Positions 9,011-17,349 of a stretch of DNA of 45,839 nucleotides are shown in pieces (the first letter of the stretch is position 1; each line of letters opens with the position of its first letter). The stretch lies in assembly GCA_903789495.1 (NCBI GenBank), contig CAIFEQ010000014.1:1-45839 (forward strand), read 5' to 3'. The stretch is from an uncultured Erysipelotrichaceae bacterium (lineage in GTDB: Bacteria; Bacillota_I; Bacilli_A; Erysipelotrichales; Erysipelotrichaceae). The notes beneath the pieces are model-generated. The model saw only the letters and a list, made by a program, of their open reading frames with translations, was not told the origin of the DNA and did not search any database. A program made the translations under genes and the position numbers.

Positions 9011-9490
9011 ATGGCAAAGGGGATAAGATGGCTTGGCAATCAGGTTCTCGGATTCTGGCACATCGGTCTCCTTTTATTTGTCCTGCAGGAAGTTCCCTAT
9101 ATGGTGATGCCTTTCCTGCAGTCAGAAAGCAATCCCATCATGCACATGCAGGAAAGTTCGGCAGGGCTCAATCTTACCGAGAAAATACTGGGGACCTTAT
9201 GCGTGATGGCCATGGTTTTCCTTGTCCCGGAAAAACCAGATCCTGCGGCCGACAGCAGAACAGGCTGTGGGTTCTGTGCAGCCGGTGTTCTGCTGCTGAA
9301 TTACGCAGGCTGGGGTTTTTATTTTGCGGGTCATCAGAGTGTGGCCGTTATGCTGTTCTTTATTGTCCTGCTGCCGCCGCTTTATTATCTGCTGATCGGT
9401 CTCTGGAGAAGAAATACGGTTCTTACGGTCCTGGCGGCTGCGTTTGGGATCGTCCATTTTACGCACGTATGGCTGAATCTGCACGGATAG
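9011..9490 (+). CDS. hypothetical four-helix membrane protein
   Basis: 159 residues with about four transmembrane helices and short loops. It contains the conserved-looking motif LQEVPYMVMPFLQSESNPIMHMQESS near residues 24-50 (shown here only as a landmark) and HFTHVWLNLHG at the end. No named family is recognised. The ATG at 9011 has no strong ribosome binding site but is only six bases from the preceding stop, suggesting translational coupling with the upstream PH-like membrane protein. Confidence 0.75.
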   Translation: MAKGIRWLGNQVLGFWHIGLLLFVLQEVPYMVMPFLQSESNPIMHMQESSAGLNLTEKILGTLCVMAMVFLVPEKPDPAADSRTGCGFCAAGVLLLNYAGWGFYFAGHQSVAVMLFFIVLLPPLYYLLIGLWRRNTVLTVLAAAFGIVHFTHVWLNLHG

Positions 9491-9545
9491 GTTCTGATTC
9501 TCAGGCTGAGGAAACCACGATCTGCTTTCTGAAAAATGGTCGTGT

Positions 9546-9581
9546 TATTAGACAAAATGTAATTTATATTTGACATAATGA
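9546..9581 (+). promoter_or_regulatory. two direct repeats overlapping a -35, likely operator
   Basis: TATTAGACAAAATGT (9546-9560) and TATTTGACATAATGA (9567-9581) match at 12 of 15 positions and are offset by exactly 21 bases, two helical turns. The second copy contains the -35 hexamer of the promoter at 9570. This is a likely binding site for the XRE regulator encoded two genes downstream (inference). Confidence 0.5.
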
Positions 9582-9598
9582 CAGATATACGCTATACC
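9570..9598 (+). promoter_or_regulatory. sigma-70-type promoter for the membrane protein/XRE pair
   Basis: A perfect -35 TTGACA (9570-9575), a 17-base spacer and a -10 TATACC (9593-9598). Transcription would start near 9605, about 67 bases before the ATG at 9672. Confidence 0.75.
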
Positions 9599-9671
9599 AT
9601 AGCTGCAGGGACATCCTGCTGATCCATCTTGCTTATCAGACTGATTTTCCCCGAAACGGAGGAGAAAGAAA

Positions 9672-10202
9672 ATGGCAGACATGATTAGCCTCATTGTCGA
9701 TTCAGTATTGATCATCGCGTGCTTCATCATCGTCTATCGTACCTTCCGGGAAATGGACAGAGCCGGCCGGAATCATCCCGAAAACTATGATGAGAGACAG
9801 GTTCTGATACGGGGCAGGGCATTCCAGGCAGGTTTTGTGGTAACCATCTGTGCGTGCATGCTCTTCGCCATTCTGACCACAGTTACGGAAGGCATGAACG
9901 TCTTTGCACCGAATTTCCTGTTTATTGCGGCCTTTGCCGGACTTACCGTATGTGCTCTCATTTCGATCTGGGGTGATGCCTTTACAACGGATCCGGCGCA
10001 GACCAGAAGAGTCTTTGCCCTGTATCTCATTGTCGGGATCATGAACCTGGCCGTCTGGTTCATGAATAAAGACTGGCATACAGCCAGGGAACTGCTGGCT
10101 TCGAATGAAATGAGCGAACTTCTGTGCGGTATCTTCTTTACGGCAGTTGCTGTGACGATCGCCGTCAGAACGGCAAAGGAACAGCGTGAGGAAAATGAAT
10201 GA
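9672..10202 (+). CDS. small multi-pass membrane protein of an XRE-linked pair
   Basis: 176 residues with a start preceded by GGAGGAGAAAGAAA. There are four or five hydrophobic helices, with a cytoplasmic motif NYDERQVLIRGRAFQAGF after the first helix. That YDERQ motif is typical of the DUF2178-like small membrane proteins that are routinely followed by a short XRE regulator. Its stop overlaps the regulator's start (ATGA at 10199-10202), so the two proteins are made together. The role of these pairs is not known; sensing of membrane stress by the membrane partner is a guess. Confidence 0.82.
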   Translation: MADMISLIVDSVLIIACFIIVYRTFREMDRAGRNHPENYDERQVLIRGRAFQAGFVVTICACMLFAILTTVTEGMNVFAPNFLFIAAFAGLTVCALISIWGDAFTTDPAQTRRVFALYLIVGIMNLAVWFMNKDWHTARELLASNEMSELLCGIFFTAVAVTIAVRTAKEQREENE

Positions 10203-10393
10203 AGAACCTGAAAATGAAATCAGCCCGCGCTGCCAAGGATCTGTCGCAGCAGGAACTGGCAGATCTCTGCGGGGTCACCAGGCAGACGATCAACGCGATT
10301 GAAAAGGGTGACTATAACCCCACGATCAGACTCTGTATCTCCATCTGCAAGGCACTGGACAAAACACTGGATGATCTGTTCTGGGATAACTGA
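10199..10393 (+). CDS. XRE-family transcriptional regulator (short)
   Basis: 64 residues, almost entirely one helix-turn-helix domain: LSQQELADLCGVTRQTINAIE is the recognition unit, followed by GDYNPTIRLCISICKALDKTLDDLFW. This is the YozG-like class of minimal repressors that autoregulate the operon they sit in. Overlap with the upstream membrane protein gene by four bases shows translational coupling. The direct repeats at 9546-9581 over the operon promoter are the obvious candidate operator. Confidence 0.92.
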   Translation: MKNLKMKSARAAKDLSQQELADLCGVTRQTINAIEKGDYNPTIRLCISICKALDKTLDDLFWDN

Positions 10394-10457
10394 CTTACGT
10401 TGCTTCGCGGAAAACAGGCAGACGGATCGTCAGGTCGGAAGCTGACGACAGCCACTC

Positions 10458-11099
10458 ATGGAAAAAACGAAAAGGAATATCGGGATCCTGATTGTTTCAC
10501 TGCTCTGCATTCTGCTGATTACGTCTCTGGCAGGCCTGATCGGGTATATCGCATCTCCGGCACTGCAGAGTGCCGCAAAGACCGGTCTCAACCTCCTGAT
10601 TGGCCTGACAGCGCTCCTGGCCATGAAACTGACCGGGATGAAACCCGAGATCGATTTCCGGAATGGGCGTCAGTACCTGACCGGAATGAAGATCGGCCTG
10701 CTCCTTGCCGCAGGGATTGCCGTTATTCCGGCCCTGTGCGGTGTTTCGCTGGTCGGCGGTCCGATTGACTTTTCCCTCCATGTCCTGGTTCATGATCTTC
10801 TGTTTTACCTGCTGATCGTCGGACCTGTGGAAGAGCTTGTCTTCCGGGTCTATCTGCAGGATGCGTTTGTCAGCTTCTTTCCGGACAGCCCCGCAAAAGG
10901 GGTTGTTCTGTCTGCTCTGGCATTCGGTCTCTGGCATCTGATCAACGGAAATATCATCCAGGTGGTGTTTGCATTCGGCATCGGTCTTGTGTTCGGCTTT
11001 GCCAGATACAGACTCAGAGACTGCGGTTATGTGGGCGTCGCCCTCGGACATGGATTATATGATTTCCTCTGTACGGTAACCGCCATGTTCCTGGTGTGA
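10458..11099 (+). CDS. CPBP family intramembrane metalloprotease
   Basis: 213 residues and about six or seven transmembrane helices. The CAAX-protease/bacteriocin-processing motifs are in order: EELVFRVYLQ (glutamate pair plus arginine), FGLWHLING (first catalytic histidine region) and GHGLYDF (second histidine region). The expected activity is site-2-protease-like cleavage within the membrane. In bacteria these proteins are often bacteriocin immunity or signalling factors. It follows the XRE gene by 64 bases and may share its transcript. Confidence 0.9.
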   Translation: MEKTKRNIGILIVSLLCILLITSLAGLIGYIASPALQSAAKTGLNLLIGLTALLAMKLTGMKPEIDFRNGRQYLTGMKIGLLLAAGIAVIPALCGVSLVGGPIDFSLHVLVHDLLFYLLIVGPVEELVFRVYLQDAFVSFFPDSPAKGVVLSALAFGLWHLINGNIIQVVFAFGIGLVFGFARYRLRDCGYVGVALGHGLYDFLCTVTAMFLV

Positions 11100-11314
11100 C
11101 CGTTCTGCTGCTTGCCGGGTCTGGAAAACGGCATTGACATCTGCCTCAGCTGAAATTTACCTGTTTTCTGCAGAGGGATCTGTGCGATATACTGAGCATA
11201 CCTTCTGCACCGGTTCCGCCTGAGCGTATGGAGGGATGAAGCCTGCTTCATCCCCATTTCCGGAAGACTGTCATTCCAGGCATGGGAATCTGTTCAGAGG
11301 AGAAAAGAGAAAAC

Positions 11315-12319
11315 ATGCTGACATATCTCATTACCGGCGCCGGCGGACATCTTGGCAGTACCGTTCTGCGGGAACTGATCGGCCATCCTGTGCAGATCCG
11401 TGCCCTCCTGTTTGGGGATGAAGAACCTGCCCTCAGGCAGGAAAAAATTCAGTATTTCCGCGGCGATGTTACGGACAGAGATTCCCTGCTTCCGCTGTTC
11501 CAGGGGCTGCAGGGGGAAGAGACGATTGTCATTCACGCCGCTGCGGTGATCTCCATTCAGGAGAAGATGACGGAAAACATGTATCGGACCAATGTAGAAG
11601 GGGTACAGAACATTGTGGATCTGTGTATCCATCATCATGTACGCAGACTGGTCCATGTCAGTTCCGTCCATGCGATTCCGGAGCTTCCGGCCGGGACGGT
11701 ACAGAGGGAAGTCAGCTCCTATGATCCGGATCTGGTTGTCGGCGGGTATGCCAGGACAAAGGCCATGGGTGCTGCCATTGTGGTCAGGAATGCGCCGGCC
11801 CTGAATGCGGTCATTGTGCTGCCTTCCGGGATCATCGGTCCTTACGACAGCGGGAAGAATCATCTGATTCAGATGACCAAGGAATTCCTCAGCGGCCATC
11901 TTCCTGCCTGTGTGAAAGGCGGTTATGATTTTGTCGATGTCAGGGATGCGGCGAAAGGATGTCTGCTGGCTGCCGAGCATGGCAGGCGTGGGGAATCCTA
12001 TATTCTCAGCGGGCATTATATGGAAATCCAGGACATGCTGAACCGAGAGGCGGAGATGACGGGCAGAAAGCCAGTCTCCGTCCTGCCGCTGCCGGCCGCC
12101 AGAGCCGCTCTGCCGCTGATCTCCCTGTACTGCAGGATCAGAGGCACTCGTCCTCTTTATACCGCGTATACACTTCATACGCTGCACAGCAATGCCTTGT
12201 TCAGCCATGAAAAGGCGGAACGGGAACTGGGCTATCAGGTCCGCAGCATAGACAGCAGCCTGCGGGATATGATTGACTATCTTCAGCAGTCTCAGGACGG
12301 ATTTTCTCATAAGTCTTAG
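11315..12319 (+). CDS. NAD-dependent epimerase/dehydratase (extended SDR)
   Basis: 334 residues from the ATG at 11315, which follows AGAGGAGAAAAGAG. An ATG at 11282 would add an unlikely peptide before the fold. The Rossmann motif ITGAGGHLGSTV begins at residue 6. VIHAAAVIS and VHVSSVHAIP form the active-site strand, and YARTKAMG is the YxxxK catalytic pair. The layout is that of the dihydroflavonol-reductase/3-beta-HSD-like branch of extended SDRs, acting on a sugar or an alcohol of unknown identity. A TATACT -10-like element at about 11190 could belong to its promoter. Confidence 0.88.
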   Translation: MLTYLITGAGGHLGSTVLRELIGHPVQIRALLFGDEEPALRQEKIQYFRGDVTDRDSLLPLFQGLQGEETIVIHAAAVISIQEKMTENMYRTNVEGVQNIVDLCIHHHVRRLVHVSSVHAIPELPAGTVQREVSSYDPDLVVGGYARTKAMGAAIVVRNAPALNAVIVLPSGIIGPYDSGKNHLIQMTKEFLSGHLPACVKGGYDFVDVRDAAKGCLLAAEHGRRGESYILSGHYMEIQDMLNREAEMTGRKPVSVLPLPAARAALPLISLYCRIRGTRPLYTAYTLHTLHSNALFSHEKAERELGYQVRSIDSSLRDMIDYLQQSQDGFSHKS

Positions 12320-12406
12320 ACATGTCAGGAATCCCAGGCGGAAGATCCGGAAGGACCAGGCTGTTTCATCCAGACACAGCGGAAAAAGAGGATAAGGAAA
12401 ACTCTG

Positions 12407-12697
12407 ATGCAGCAGAAATATGAATATGATGCAGTCATCCATGAAACTCCTGAAAACGGCGGTGCCTATGTGATCTTTCCATGGGATATCCGCCAGGAAT
12501 TTGGCAGGGGACGCGTCAGGGTGCATGCGGAATTTGACGGCATTCCCTATGATGGAAGCATTGTGAATATGGGCCTGAAAAATCCAGATGGCAGCATCTG
12601 TTATGTCATCGGTCTTCTCAAGCGGATCCGGCAGGCACTGGGAAAGGGAGAAGGAGATGCCCTGCATGTGCGCATTACGATGCGGAAAGATGTCTGA
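12407..12697 (+). CDS. DUF1905 domain protein
   Basis: 96 residues. The whole protein is one small beta-barrel-like domain: YEYDAVIHETPENGGAYVIF, the central VHAEFDGIPYDGSIV and the closing YVIGLLKRIRQALGKGEGD are diagnostic for DUF1905, a family of unknown function often fused to YdeI-like domains. Here it stands alone. GATAAGGAAAAC lies upstream of the ATG, and an intrinsic terminator follows directly. Confidence 0.88.
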   Translation: MQQKYEYDAVIHETPENGGAYVIFPWDIRQEFGRGRVRVHAEFDGIPYDGSIVNMGLKNPDGSICYVIGLLKRIRQALGKGEGDALHVRITMRKDV

Positions 12698-12705
12698 AAC
12701 CCTGT

Positions 12706-12742
12706 CACGGGATGAAGGAAGCGCAGTCCCGTGTTTTTTTTT
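12706..12742 (+). terminator. strong intrinsic terminator
   Basis: CACGGGA (12706-12712) pairs with TCCCGTG (12727-12733), followed by nine T. It begins nine bases after the DUF1905 stop codon. Confidence 0.9.
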
Positions 12743-12811
12743 CATCCGCTGTTTCGTGCGGACGGCAGAAACCAGCCGGGCAGGATAAAATAGAGGCAGG
12801 AGAAGAAGCAT

Positions 12812-13168
12812 ATGCAGAAACTGTTTACCGTGATCTGTCAGGGAAGACTGGACGAGGTAAAGCGGATTCTCGAAAAGCATCCGGAAGCCGTGAATGAAGC
12901 TGCCGGGCTCAGGCCGAAGAAGGATCATGGACAGTCACCGCTTCAGGTGGCCTTTAAGACGGGACGCCTGGAGATTGTGGATGTTCTGATGGATCATGGT
13001 GCTGATTTCAAAGCCTGGGCAGGGGACAGAGAGCTTTCCAGCCGGACCAACAGAGACTTTTACAGACTGGATGATTACAGCCCCAGAGCGGCAGATGATA
13101 CCAGTCACAGGATCGATCTGCGGATCTTTCTGCAGGAATATTTCCGCAGCCGGAATGTGCAGATCTGA
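12812..13168 (+). CDS. small ankyrin-repeat protein
   Basis: 118 residues with an AGGAGAAG ribosome binding site. Two ankyrin-like helices pairs can be seen: LFTVICQGRLDEVKRILEKHPEAVN, and SPLQVAFKTGRLEIVDVLMDHGAD with the usual D-H-GAD turn. The C-terminus (LRIFLQEYF) is a capping helix. Such single-domain ankyrin proteins bind other proteins in the cytoplasm; no partner is suggested by context. It is isolated between a terminator and the AraC gene. Confidence 0.82.
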   Translation: MQKLFTVICQGRLDEVKRILEKHPEAVNEAAGLRPKKDHGQSPLQVAFKTGRLEIVDVLMDHGADFKAWAGDRELSSRTNRDFYRLDDYSPRAADDTSHRIDLRIFLQEYFRSRNVQI

Positions 13169-13228
13169 GCCAGGCTGCGGTATGCAGGCATGATAACAGT
13201 GATGCGATAAACAGGCAGGTGTTCTCTT

Positions 13229-14140
13229 ATGCAGGATATTCTTTCCAGTCTGCAGGCAGAAGTCAGACAGACAGTCCGGTCCGGCGGCAGAAATCAGGCG
13301 GGTTTTCCCGGCCTGACGTTTTATCGTTTCACCGGGCGGCGTATCGAGATGCCGCGCTCAGACAATCCTTATCTGTATCTGGTGATTGACGGCATCCTCA
13401 GACTCTATACGCCTTCCGGCATGATGGACTACATGGCCGGTCAGTATTCGGTTTCCCGGATTGATACCCCGCTGTATGGAACGGTATTATCCTTTTCCCG
13501 GACCCATGACTTTTATGCCATCGCCCTGGAGATGTCTGGACGGGACGTGATCGACACCGTACTGGATCTGGACAACGAGCTGACTGAGAAGATCATGAAA
13601 GACACTCTTTCCGAGCAGGAGAAGGACTTCGCGGATCAGGCAGTCGTGGAATCTGTCTGTCGGCTGGTTACAGCCCTGAAGCAGCCGCTTTCTTCCGCCT
13701 GCCTTGCCAGGAACCGGCAGCGTGAGATCCTCTATTACGTGCTCTGCGGTTCGTGCGGGAAACAGTTTCTTCAGAGCATCACCGGTCTGCAGGAAGCCGA
13801 CGGAATCTATGCAGCCAATTCCTGGATCAAGGAGAACTTCCAGCGTTCCTTTACCGTTGAAAGCCTGGCAGAACAGCAGAACATGAGCGTGTCCCAGTTT
13901 CATCAGAAATTCAAAAGTGCTGTCGGCATGGGACCTCTGCAGTGTCAGAAGAGACTGCGCCTGACGGAAGCCCGCCGGCTGATGATCGATGAGAACAGAA
14001 ATGTCACCGAGGCGGCCCTGGAAGTCGGCTATGAGAGCATCTCGCAGTTTACGCGGGATTATCGGAAGATGTTCGGTGCCTCTCCGAAAGAAGATGTGCT
14101 GAAATTGAGAAAGGAATTAGAGAAACAGGCAGATTCTTAA
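13229..14140 (+). CDS. AraC family transcriptional regulator
   Basis: 303 residues. The N-terminal half (about 1-190) is an AraC_N-type cupin-like sensor (FYRFTGRRIEMPRSDNPYLY, QYSVSRIDTP). The C-terminal ~100 residues hold two helix-turn-helix motifs: FTVESLAEQQNMSVSQFHQKF, and the signature NVTEAALEVGYESISQFTRDY followed by MFGASPKE. This layout matches the PF06719-type group that often regulates nearby oxidoreductases. The following HbpS-like, DUF6485, HD and TIGR04076 genes on the same strand are possible targets. Confidence 0.92.
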   Translation: MQDILSSLQAEVRQTVRSGGRNQAGFPGLTFYRFTGRRIEMPRSDNPYLYLVIDGILRLYTPSGMMDYMAGQYSVSRIDTPLYGTVLSFSRTHDFYAIALEMSGRDVIDTVLDLDNELTEKIMKDTLSEQEKDFADQAVVESVCRLVTALKQPLSSACLARNRQREILYYVLCGSCGKQFLQSITGLQEADGIYAANSWIKENFQRSFTVESLAEQQNMSVSQFHQKFKSAVGMGPLQCQKRLRLTEARRLMIDENRNVTEAALEVGYESISQFTRDYRKMFGASPKEDVLKLRKELEKQADS

Positions 14141-14234
14141 GAGAATCGGGCAAGCGGGAAGAGACTCTTTCTGTTTAAGGTATAGGCATCAGGGTATCAC
14201 AGCGGTACGAAAAACAGAAAGGAATACGGAAAAC

Positions 14235-14654
14235 ATGATTCTGACAGATGCATTATGCGACAGACTGTGTGAGGCCGCAGAAGAGAAAAGCAGAGAACTG
14301 GGAGTGGACATCAGCTTTGCCATTTACGATGCGGACGGACTTCCAAAAGTGTATCGGCGATATGGTGAAGCACTGGTCTTAAGCATCACCCTCGTTCCCG
14401 GGAAGGCCTATACGGCGGCTGTGACACAGAGCAGGACAAAAGATGTGGCGGCGGCCGCAGCGGAAGGCGGCTCCCTGATGGCCATTCAGACCAATGATCC
14501 CCGCATTACCCTCGTAGCCGGCGGTTATCCGCTCTTTGCCCAGGGAAAAATTGCCGGCGGTATCGGTGTCGGCGGCGGGACGGAGGAGCAGGACTGCCGG
14601 ATTGCTGAATACGTCGTTTCGATATTTGACAGAGAGGTGAAAGCCAATGCGTAA
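14235..14654 (+). CDS. HbpS/GlcG-like (PF03928) protein
   Basis: 139 residues, full length for this family. Recognisable elements are the N-terminal helix with LCEAAEEKSRELGVDISFAI, the central AYTAAVTQSRTKD and the C-terminal GGYPLFAQGKIAGGIGVGGG followed by DCRIAEY. Family members include extracellular haem-binding HbpS and the PduO C-terminal domain, but this one has no signal peptide and so is cytoplasmic. Cofactor binding is an inference. Its stop overlaps the next start by eight bases (ATGCGTAA), showing a tightly coupled two-gene unit. Confidence 0.85.
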   Translation: MILTDALCDRLCEAAEEKSRELGVDISFAIYDADGLPKVYRRYGEALVLSITLVPGKAYTAAVTQSRTKDVAAAAAEGGSLMAIQTNDPRITLVAGGYPLFAQGKIAGGIGVGGGTEEQDCRIAEYVVSIFDREVKANA

Positions 14655-14856
14655 CCCTTCCGGATTCTGTACCTGTAATCATCTCGACTGTCCCTTACAT
14701 CCGACCAGGCATGATATGGGATGTGCACCCTGCATCAGCAAGAACCTGAGTCTGAATGAGATCCCGAACTGCTTTTTCAGCAAAGTCCGCGGCGCCGAAA
14801 CCAGAAGCGGGGATACCTTTCAGGATTTTGCCGAAGCAGTCCTGAAACAGAAGTAA
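14647..14856 (+). CDS. DUF6485 small cysteine-rich protein
   Basis: 69 residues with six cysteines in the first 45: FCTCNHLDCPLHPTRHDMGC is followed by APCISKN and NCFF. The layout is that of a small metal- or cluster-binding protein, which I recall as DUF6485. The second part (RSGDTFQDFAEAVL) is a short helix. It starts inside the last eight bases of the HbpS-like gene. A shared role in metal or haem handling is inference. Confidence 0.82.
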   Translation: MRNPSGFCTCNHLDCPLHPTRHDMGCAPCISKNLSLNEIPNCFFSKVRGAETRSGDTFQDFAEAVLKQK

Positions 14857-14969
14857 CAGTTCAATCAGCTTTTTCCGGTCAGCAGTACCCGCAGACATGC
14901 AGGGGTGCAGCTGATCCAGGTCTGCTTTTCATGGCGTGAGACTGAAGCAATTATGGAGAACAGGAGCAT

Positions 14970-15476
14970 ATGAAAGAGGAAAAAAAGATCAGCAATGCAG
15001 TCACAAAAATGATTTTCTTTTATCATGGCAGTACGCATGACATTGAGCATTTTCTGAAAGTCTGGGCTTATGCCAGAACGATCGGGGAGCAGGAGAACCT
15101 GAATGAGGAACTGCAGGAGACGCTGGAACTGGCCAGTATCATTCATGATATTGCCTGCCCGCTGTGCCGCAGCAAGTATGGCAGCACAGAGGGAAAGTAT
15201 CAGGAAAAAGAAGGCATGCCCTTAGCCAGAGAATTCTATCAGGAGTTTGATCTTCCCGAAGAGATGCTGAACCGGATCTGCTATCTGGTCGGTCATCACC
15301 ATACCTATACGGGCGTAGATGGCCTGGATTATCAGATCCTTCTGGAAGCGGATTTTCTGGTGAATGCAAGCGAGAGTCACTACAGCCGGCCGCAGATTGA
15401 GTCTTTTCAGAAAAAGGTATTTAAGACCGGATCGGGTCTGAAGCTGCTGAACAGCATCTATCAGCTGCAGGGCTGA
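14970..15476 (+). CDS. HD domain phosphohydrolase
   Basis: 168 residues. Metal-binding residues follow the HD pattern: a first histidine in STHDIEHFLKVWAYA, the HD pair in ASIIHDIACP, and later histidines in LVGHHHTYTG, with a downstream aspartate in LLEADFLVNA. Family enzymes hydrolyse phosphate esters or nucleotides. The substrate is unknown. The ribosome binding site GGAGAACAGGAGCAT precedes the ATG. Separated by about 110 bases from the DUF6485 gene on the same strand. Confidence 0.88.
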   Translation: MKEEKKISNAVTKMIFFYHGSTHDIEHFLKVWAYARTIGEQENLNEELQETLELASIIHDIACPLCRSKYGSTEGKYQEKEGMPLAREFYQEFDLPEEMLNRICYLVGHHHTYTGVDGLDYQILLEADFLVNASESHYSRPQIESFQKKVFKTGSGLKLLNSIYQLQG

Positions 15477-15550
15477 CGGCAGATGGTAAAAAAATGAAAA
15501 CTCCCGGCATTTCGGATTCATGATAAAAAAGAACTGCGGAGGAGAACAGC

Positions 15551-15961
15551 ATGAAACATCAATGCAGAATCACCGTTCTGGAAACCAAGGTATTTCCTGA
15601 TCTGCAGGAAAAATATCTGGCCGATCCGAAGGCCGGGCCCTGTCCGTTTTTTCATGCCGGCGAGGAATTCATTCTGGATCGCACGCCGGAAAAGGATGAT
15701 TTCTATCATCTGATGAATGGCCGCTTCTGCGGCGAAGCCTGGGATGCCATCAGCCGCTATGTCTACACGGCCCTGCAGGGCGGCTCCATCATGCACGGCT
15801 GGACCAATGATGAACGCATGATGATTGCCTGCTGCAACGACGGCACCAGGCCGGTCATCTTCCGGATCGAAAGAATCGACATTCCGGAGACGGCGGAAGA
15901 AGAGGAGTGGCTGGCCCGGCAGAACTTCCGCAACACGGCCGGAAACGCCTATAACGGCTGA
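15551..15961 (+). CDS. TIGR04076 family protein
   Basis: 136 residues with a GGAGGAGAACAGC site upstream. The family pattern is visible: an N-terminal CRITVLE, CPFFHAGEEFIL, then FCGEAWDAISRYVYTALQGG and a closing CCNDGTRPVIFRIERI. Conserved cysteines are in place. Function of this family is unknown. A bidirectional terminator separates it from the convergent aldo/keto reductase gene. Confidence 0.87.
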   Translation: MKHQCRITVLETKVFPDLQEKYLADPKAGPCPFFHAGEEFILDRTPEKDDFYHLMNGRFCGEAWDAISRYVYTALQGGSIMHGWTNDERMMIACCNDGTRPVIFRIERIDIPETAEEEEWLARQNFRNTAGNAYNG

Positions 15962-15985
15962 GCTCGTTTCGGATCCGTGCAGAAG

Positions 15986-16017
15986 AAAATCCTGGAAGGC
16001 AGTGCTTCCGGGATTTT
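15986..16017. terminator. bidirectional intrinsic terminator between convergent genes
   Basis: AAAATCCTGGAAG (15986-15998) pairs with CTTCCGGGATTTT (16005-16017), with one G-T pair and a six-base loop. The A and T ends give a U tract in both directions, serving the TIGR04076 gene (+) and the aldo/keto reductase gene (-). Confidence 0.85.
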
Positions 16018-16029
16018 AACAGACCGATG

Positions 16030-17166
16030 CTATTTTTCCTGATCGAGTTTTTCGGACGCTTCCTTCAGCAGAGAGCGGATCGGCAGATGCTGCGGGCAGA
16101 CCTGCTCACACTGACCGCAGCGGATGCAGTCGGCAGGGCGCCCGGAACGCTGTATCAGAGCGCTGTAGAACGACTTGGTGCGGAAGGTATCCTTGGGGTA
16201 AAGAGTCAGCGCGTTCCTGGCGCGGAAGACGTCCGGGATGGAAATGTGCTGCGGACAGCCATCCACACAGTAGCGGCAGCCGGTGCAGCCGATCAGCGGG
16301 ATATCCGTCATGGTTCTGACATTTTCCCGGATTGCTTCTTTTTCGGTTTCGTTCAGTTCCTGGAAGGGGCAGAAGGTATGAAGGTTGTCCTCCATCTGTT
16401 CCAGAGAGCTCATGCCGGAAAGAACGGTCATGACGCCAGGCAGGGAGCCTGCAAAGCGCAGTGCCCAGGAAGCGACAGAGCGGTCCGGGTCAATGGCCTT
16501 GTACCGGGCTTCCAGTTCCGGCTGCAGATGGGCCAGGGAACCGCCTTTGACCGGTTCCATGATGAGTATCGGAATCTGTCTGTCTCGCAGAATCTCATAG
16601 AGCTGACCGGAGCGCACGACCGGGTTGTTCCAGTCCAGATAGTTGAGCTGGATCTGCACGAACTCCACCTCCGGATGCTGATCGAGGACCTGGGTCAGCA
16701 GTTCTGGAGAACCGTGGAAGGAGAAGCCGAAGTGACGGATCTTTCCTTCCTTTTTCTTTTCCATGGCCCAGCGGAAACAGTCGTATTTTTCATAGGTCTC
16801 ATAGTTGGGCCCGTCTTCCAGAGAGTGAAGAAGGTAGAAATCAAAGTACCGCGCACCGGTGCGTTCCAGCTGTTCTTCGAAAATGCGGTCACGGTCTTCT
16901 GCCCCGTGCATGCACCAGGCCGGCAGCTTGTCAGCCAGATAGTATCTGTCTCTGTCATAGCGGTCCGTGATGGCCTTCTTCATGGCACTTTCGGACATAC
17001 CGCTGTGATAGACATAGGCCGTATCGAAGTAGTTCAGTCCCGCCTGCAGATACCGATCGACCATATCGCAGACCTGCTGAATATCAATATCGGAAGCTTC
17101 TTTGCCTTTCAGGGGCAGCCGCATCATGCCGAAGCCGAGTCTGGGCATTGCTGTCAGATCAATCAT
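16030..17166 (-). CDS. aldo/keto reductase with C-terminal 4Fe-4S domain
   Basis: 378 residues, with an AGGAGGCG site before the ATG. The TIM-barrel part carries the AKR tetrad residues: FDTAYVYHSG (Asp and Tyr), YYLADKLPAW (Lys) and FYLLHSLED (His). After about residue 280 comes a ferredoxin-like end with two cysteine motifs, CTGCRYCVDGCP and CIRCGQCEQVCP, expected to hold two 4Fe-4S clusters. This architecture is common in anaerobes, where the clusters probably pass electrons to or from the barrel. The substrate is unknown. A 398-codon frame on the other strand is only its shadow. Confidence 0.93.
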   Translation of the reverse strand: MIDLTAMPRLGFGMMRLPLKGKEASDIDIQQVCDMVDRYLQAGLNYFDTAYVYHSGMSESAMKKAITDRYDRDRYYLADKLPAWCMHGAEDRDRIFEEQLERTGARYFDFYLLHSLEDGPNYETYEKYDCFRWAMEKKKEGKIRHFGFSFHGSPELLTQVLDQHPEVEFVQIQLNYLDWNNPVVRSGQLYEILRDRQIPILIMEPVKGGSLAHLQPELEARYKAIDPDRSVASWALRFAGSLPGVMTVLSGMSSLEQMEDNLHTFCPFQELNETEKEAIRENVRTMTDIPLIGCTGCRYCVDGCPQHISIPDVFRARNALTLYPKDTFRTKSFYSALIQRSGRPADCIRCGQCEQVCPQHLPIRSLLKEASEKLDQEK

Positions 17167-17349
17167 AAACGCCTCCTGTACAGGCTTATGGTAGGAAAGA
17201 AACGATCGGATTTCACTCGCTGATCTTCAGAATATGACTGTCATTTCATCACCTGCAGTGGTTAAGTTTTGACACCATTGTTCTTACCTGAGAGGACTGT
17301 GAAAAGAAGGGAAACCGTTACACTGAAGAGGAGAAAGGATGGCATAAAC

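Noticed and set aside
11294-12928. 544-codon open frame on the minus strand
   Set aside because: Runs across the epimerase, the DUF1905 gene and a strong terminator; no protein-like features.
16027-17223. 398-codon open frame on the plus strand
   Set aside because: Antisense to the aldo/keto reductase, which has complete catalytic and iron-sulfur motifs and a good start site.
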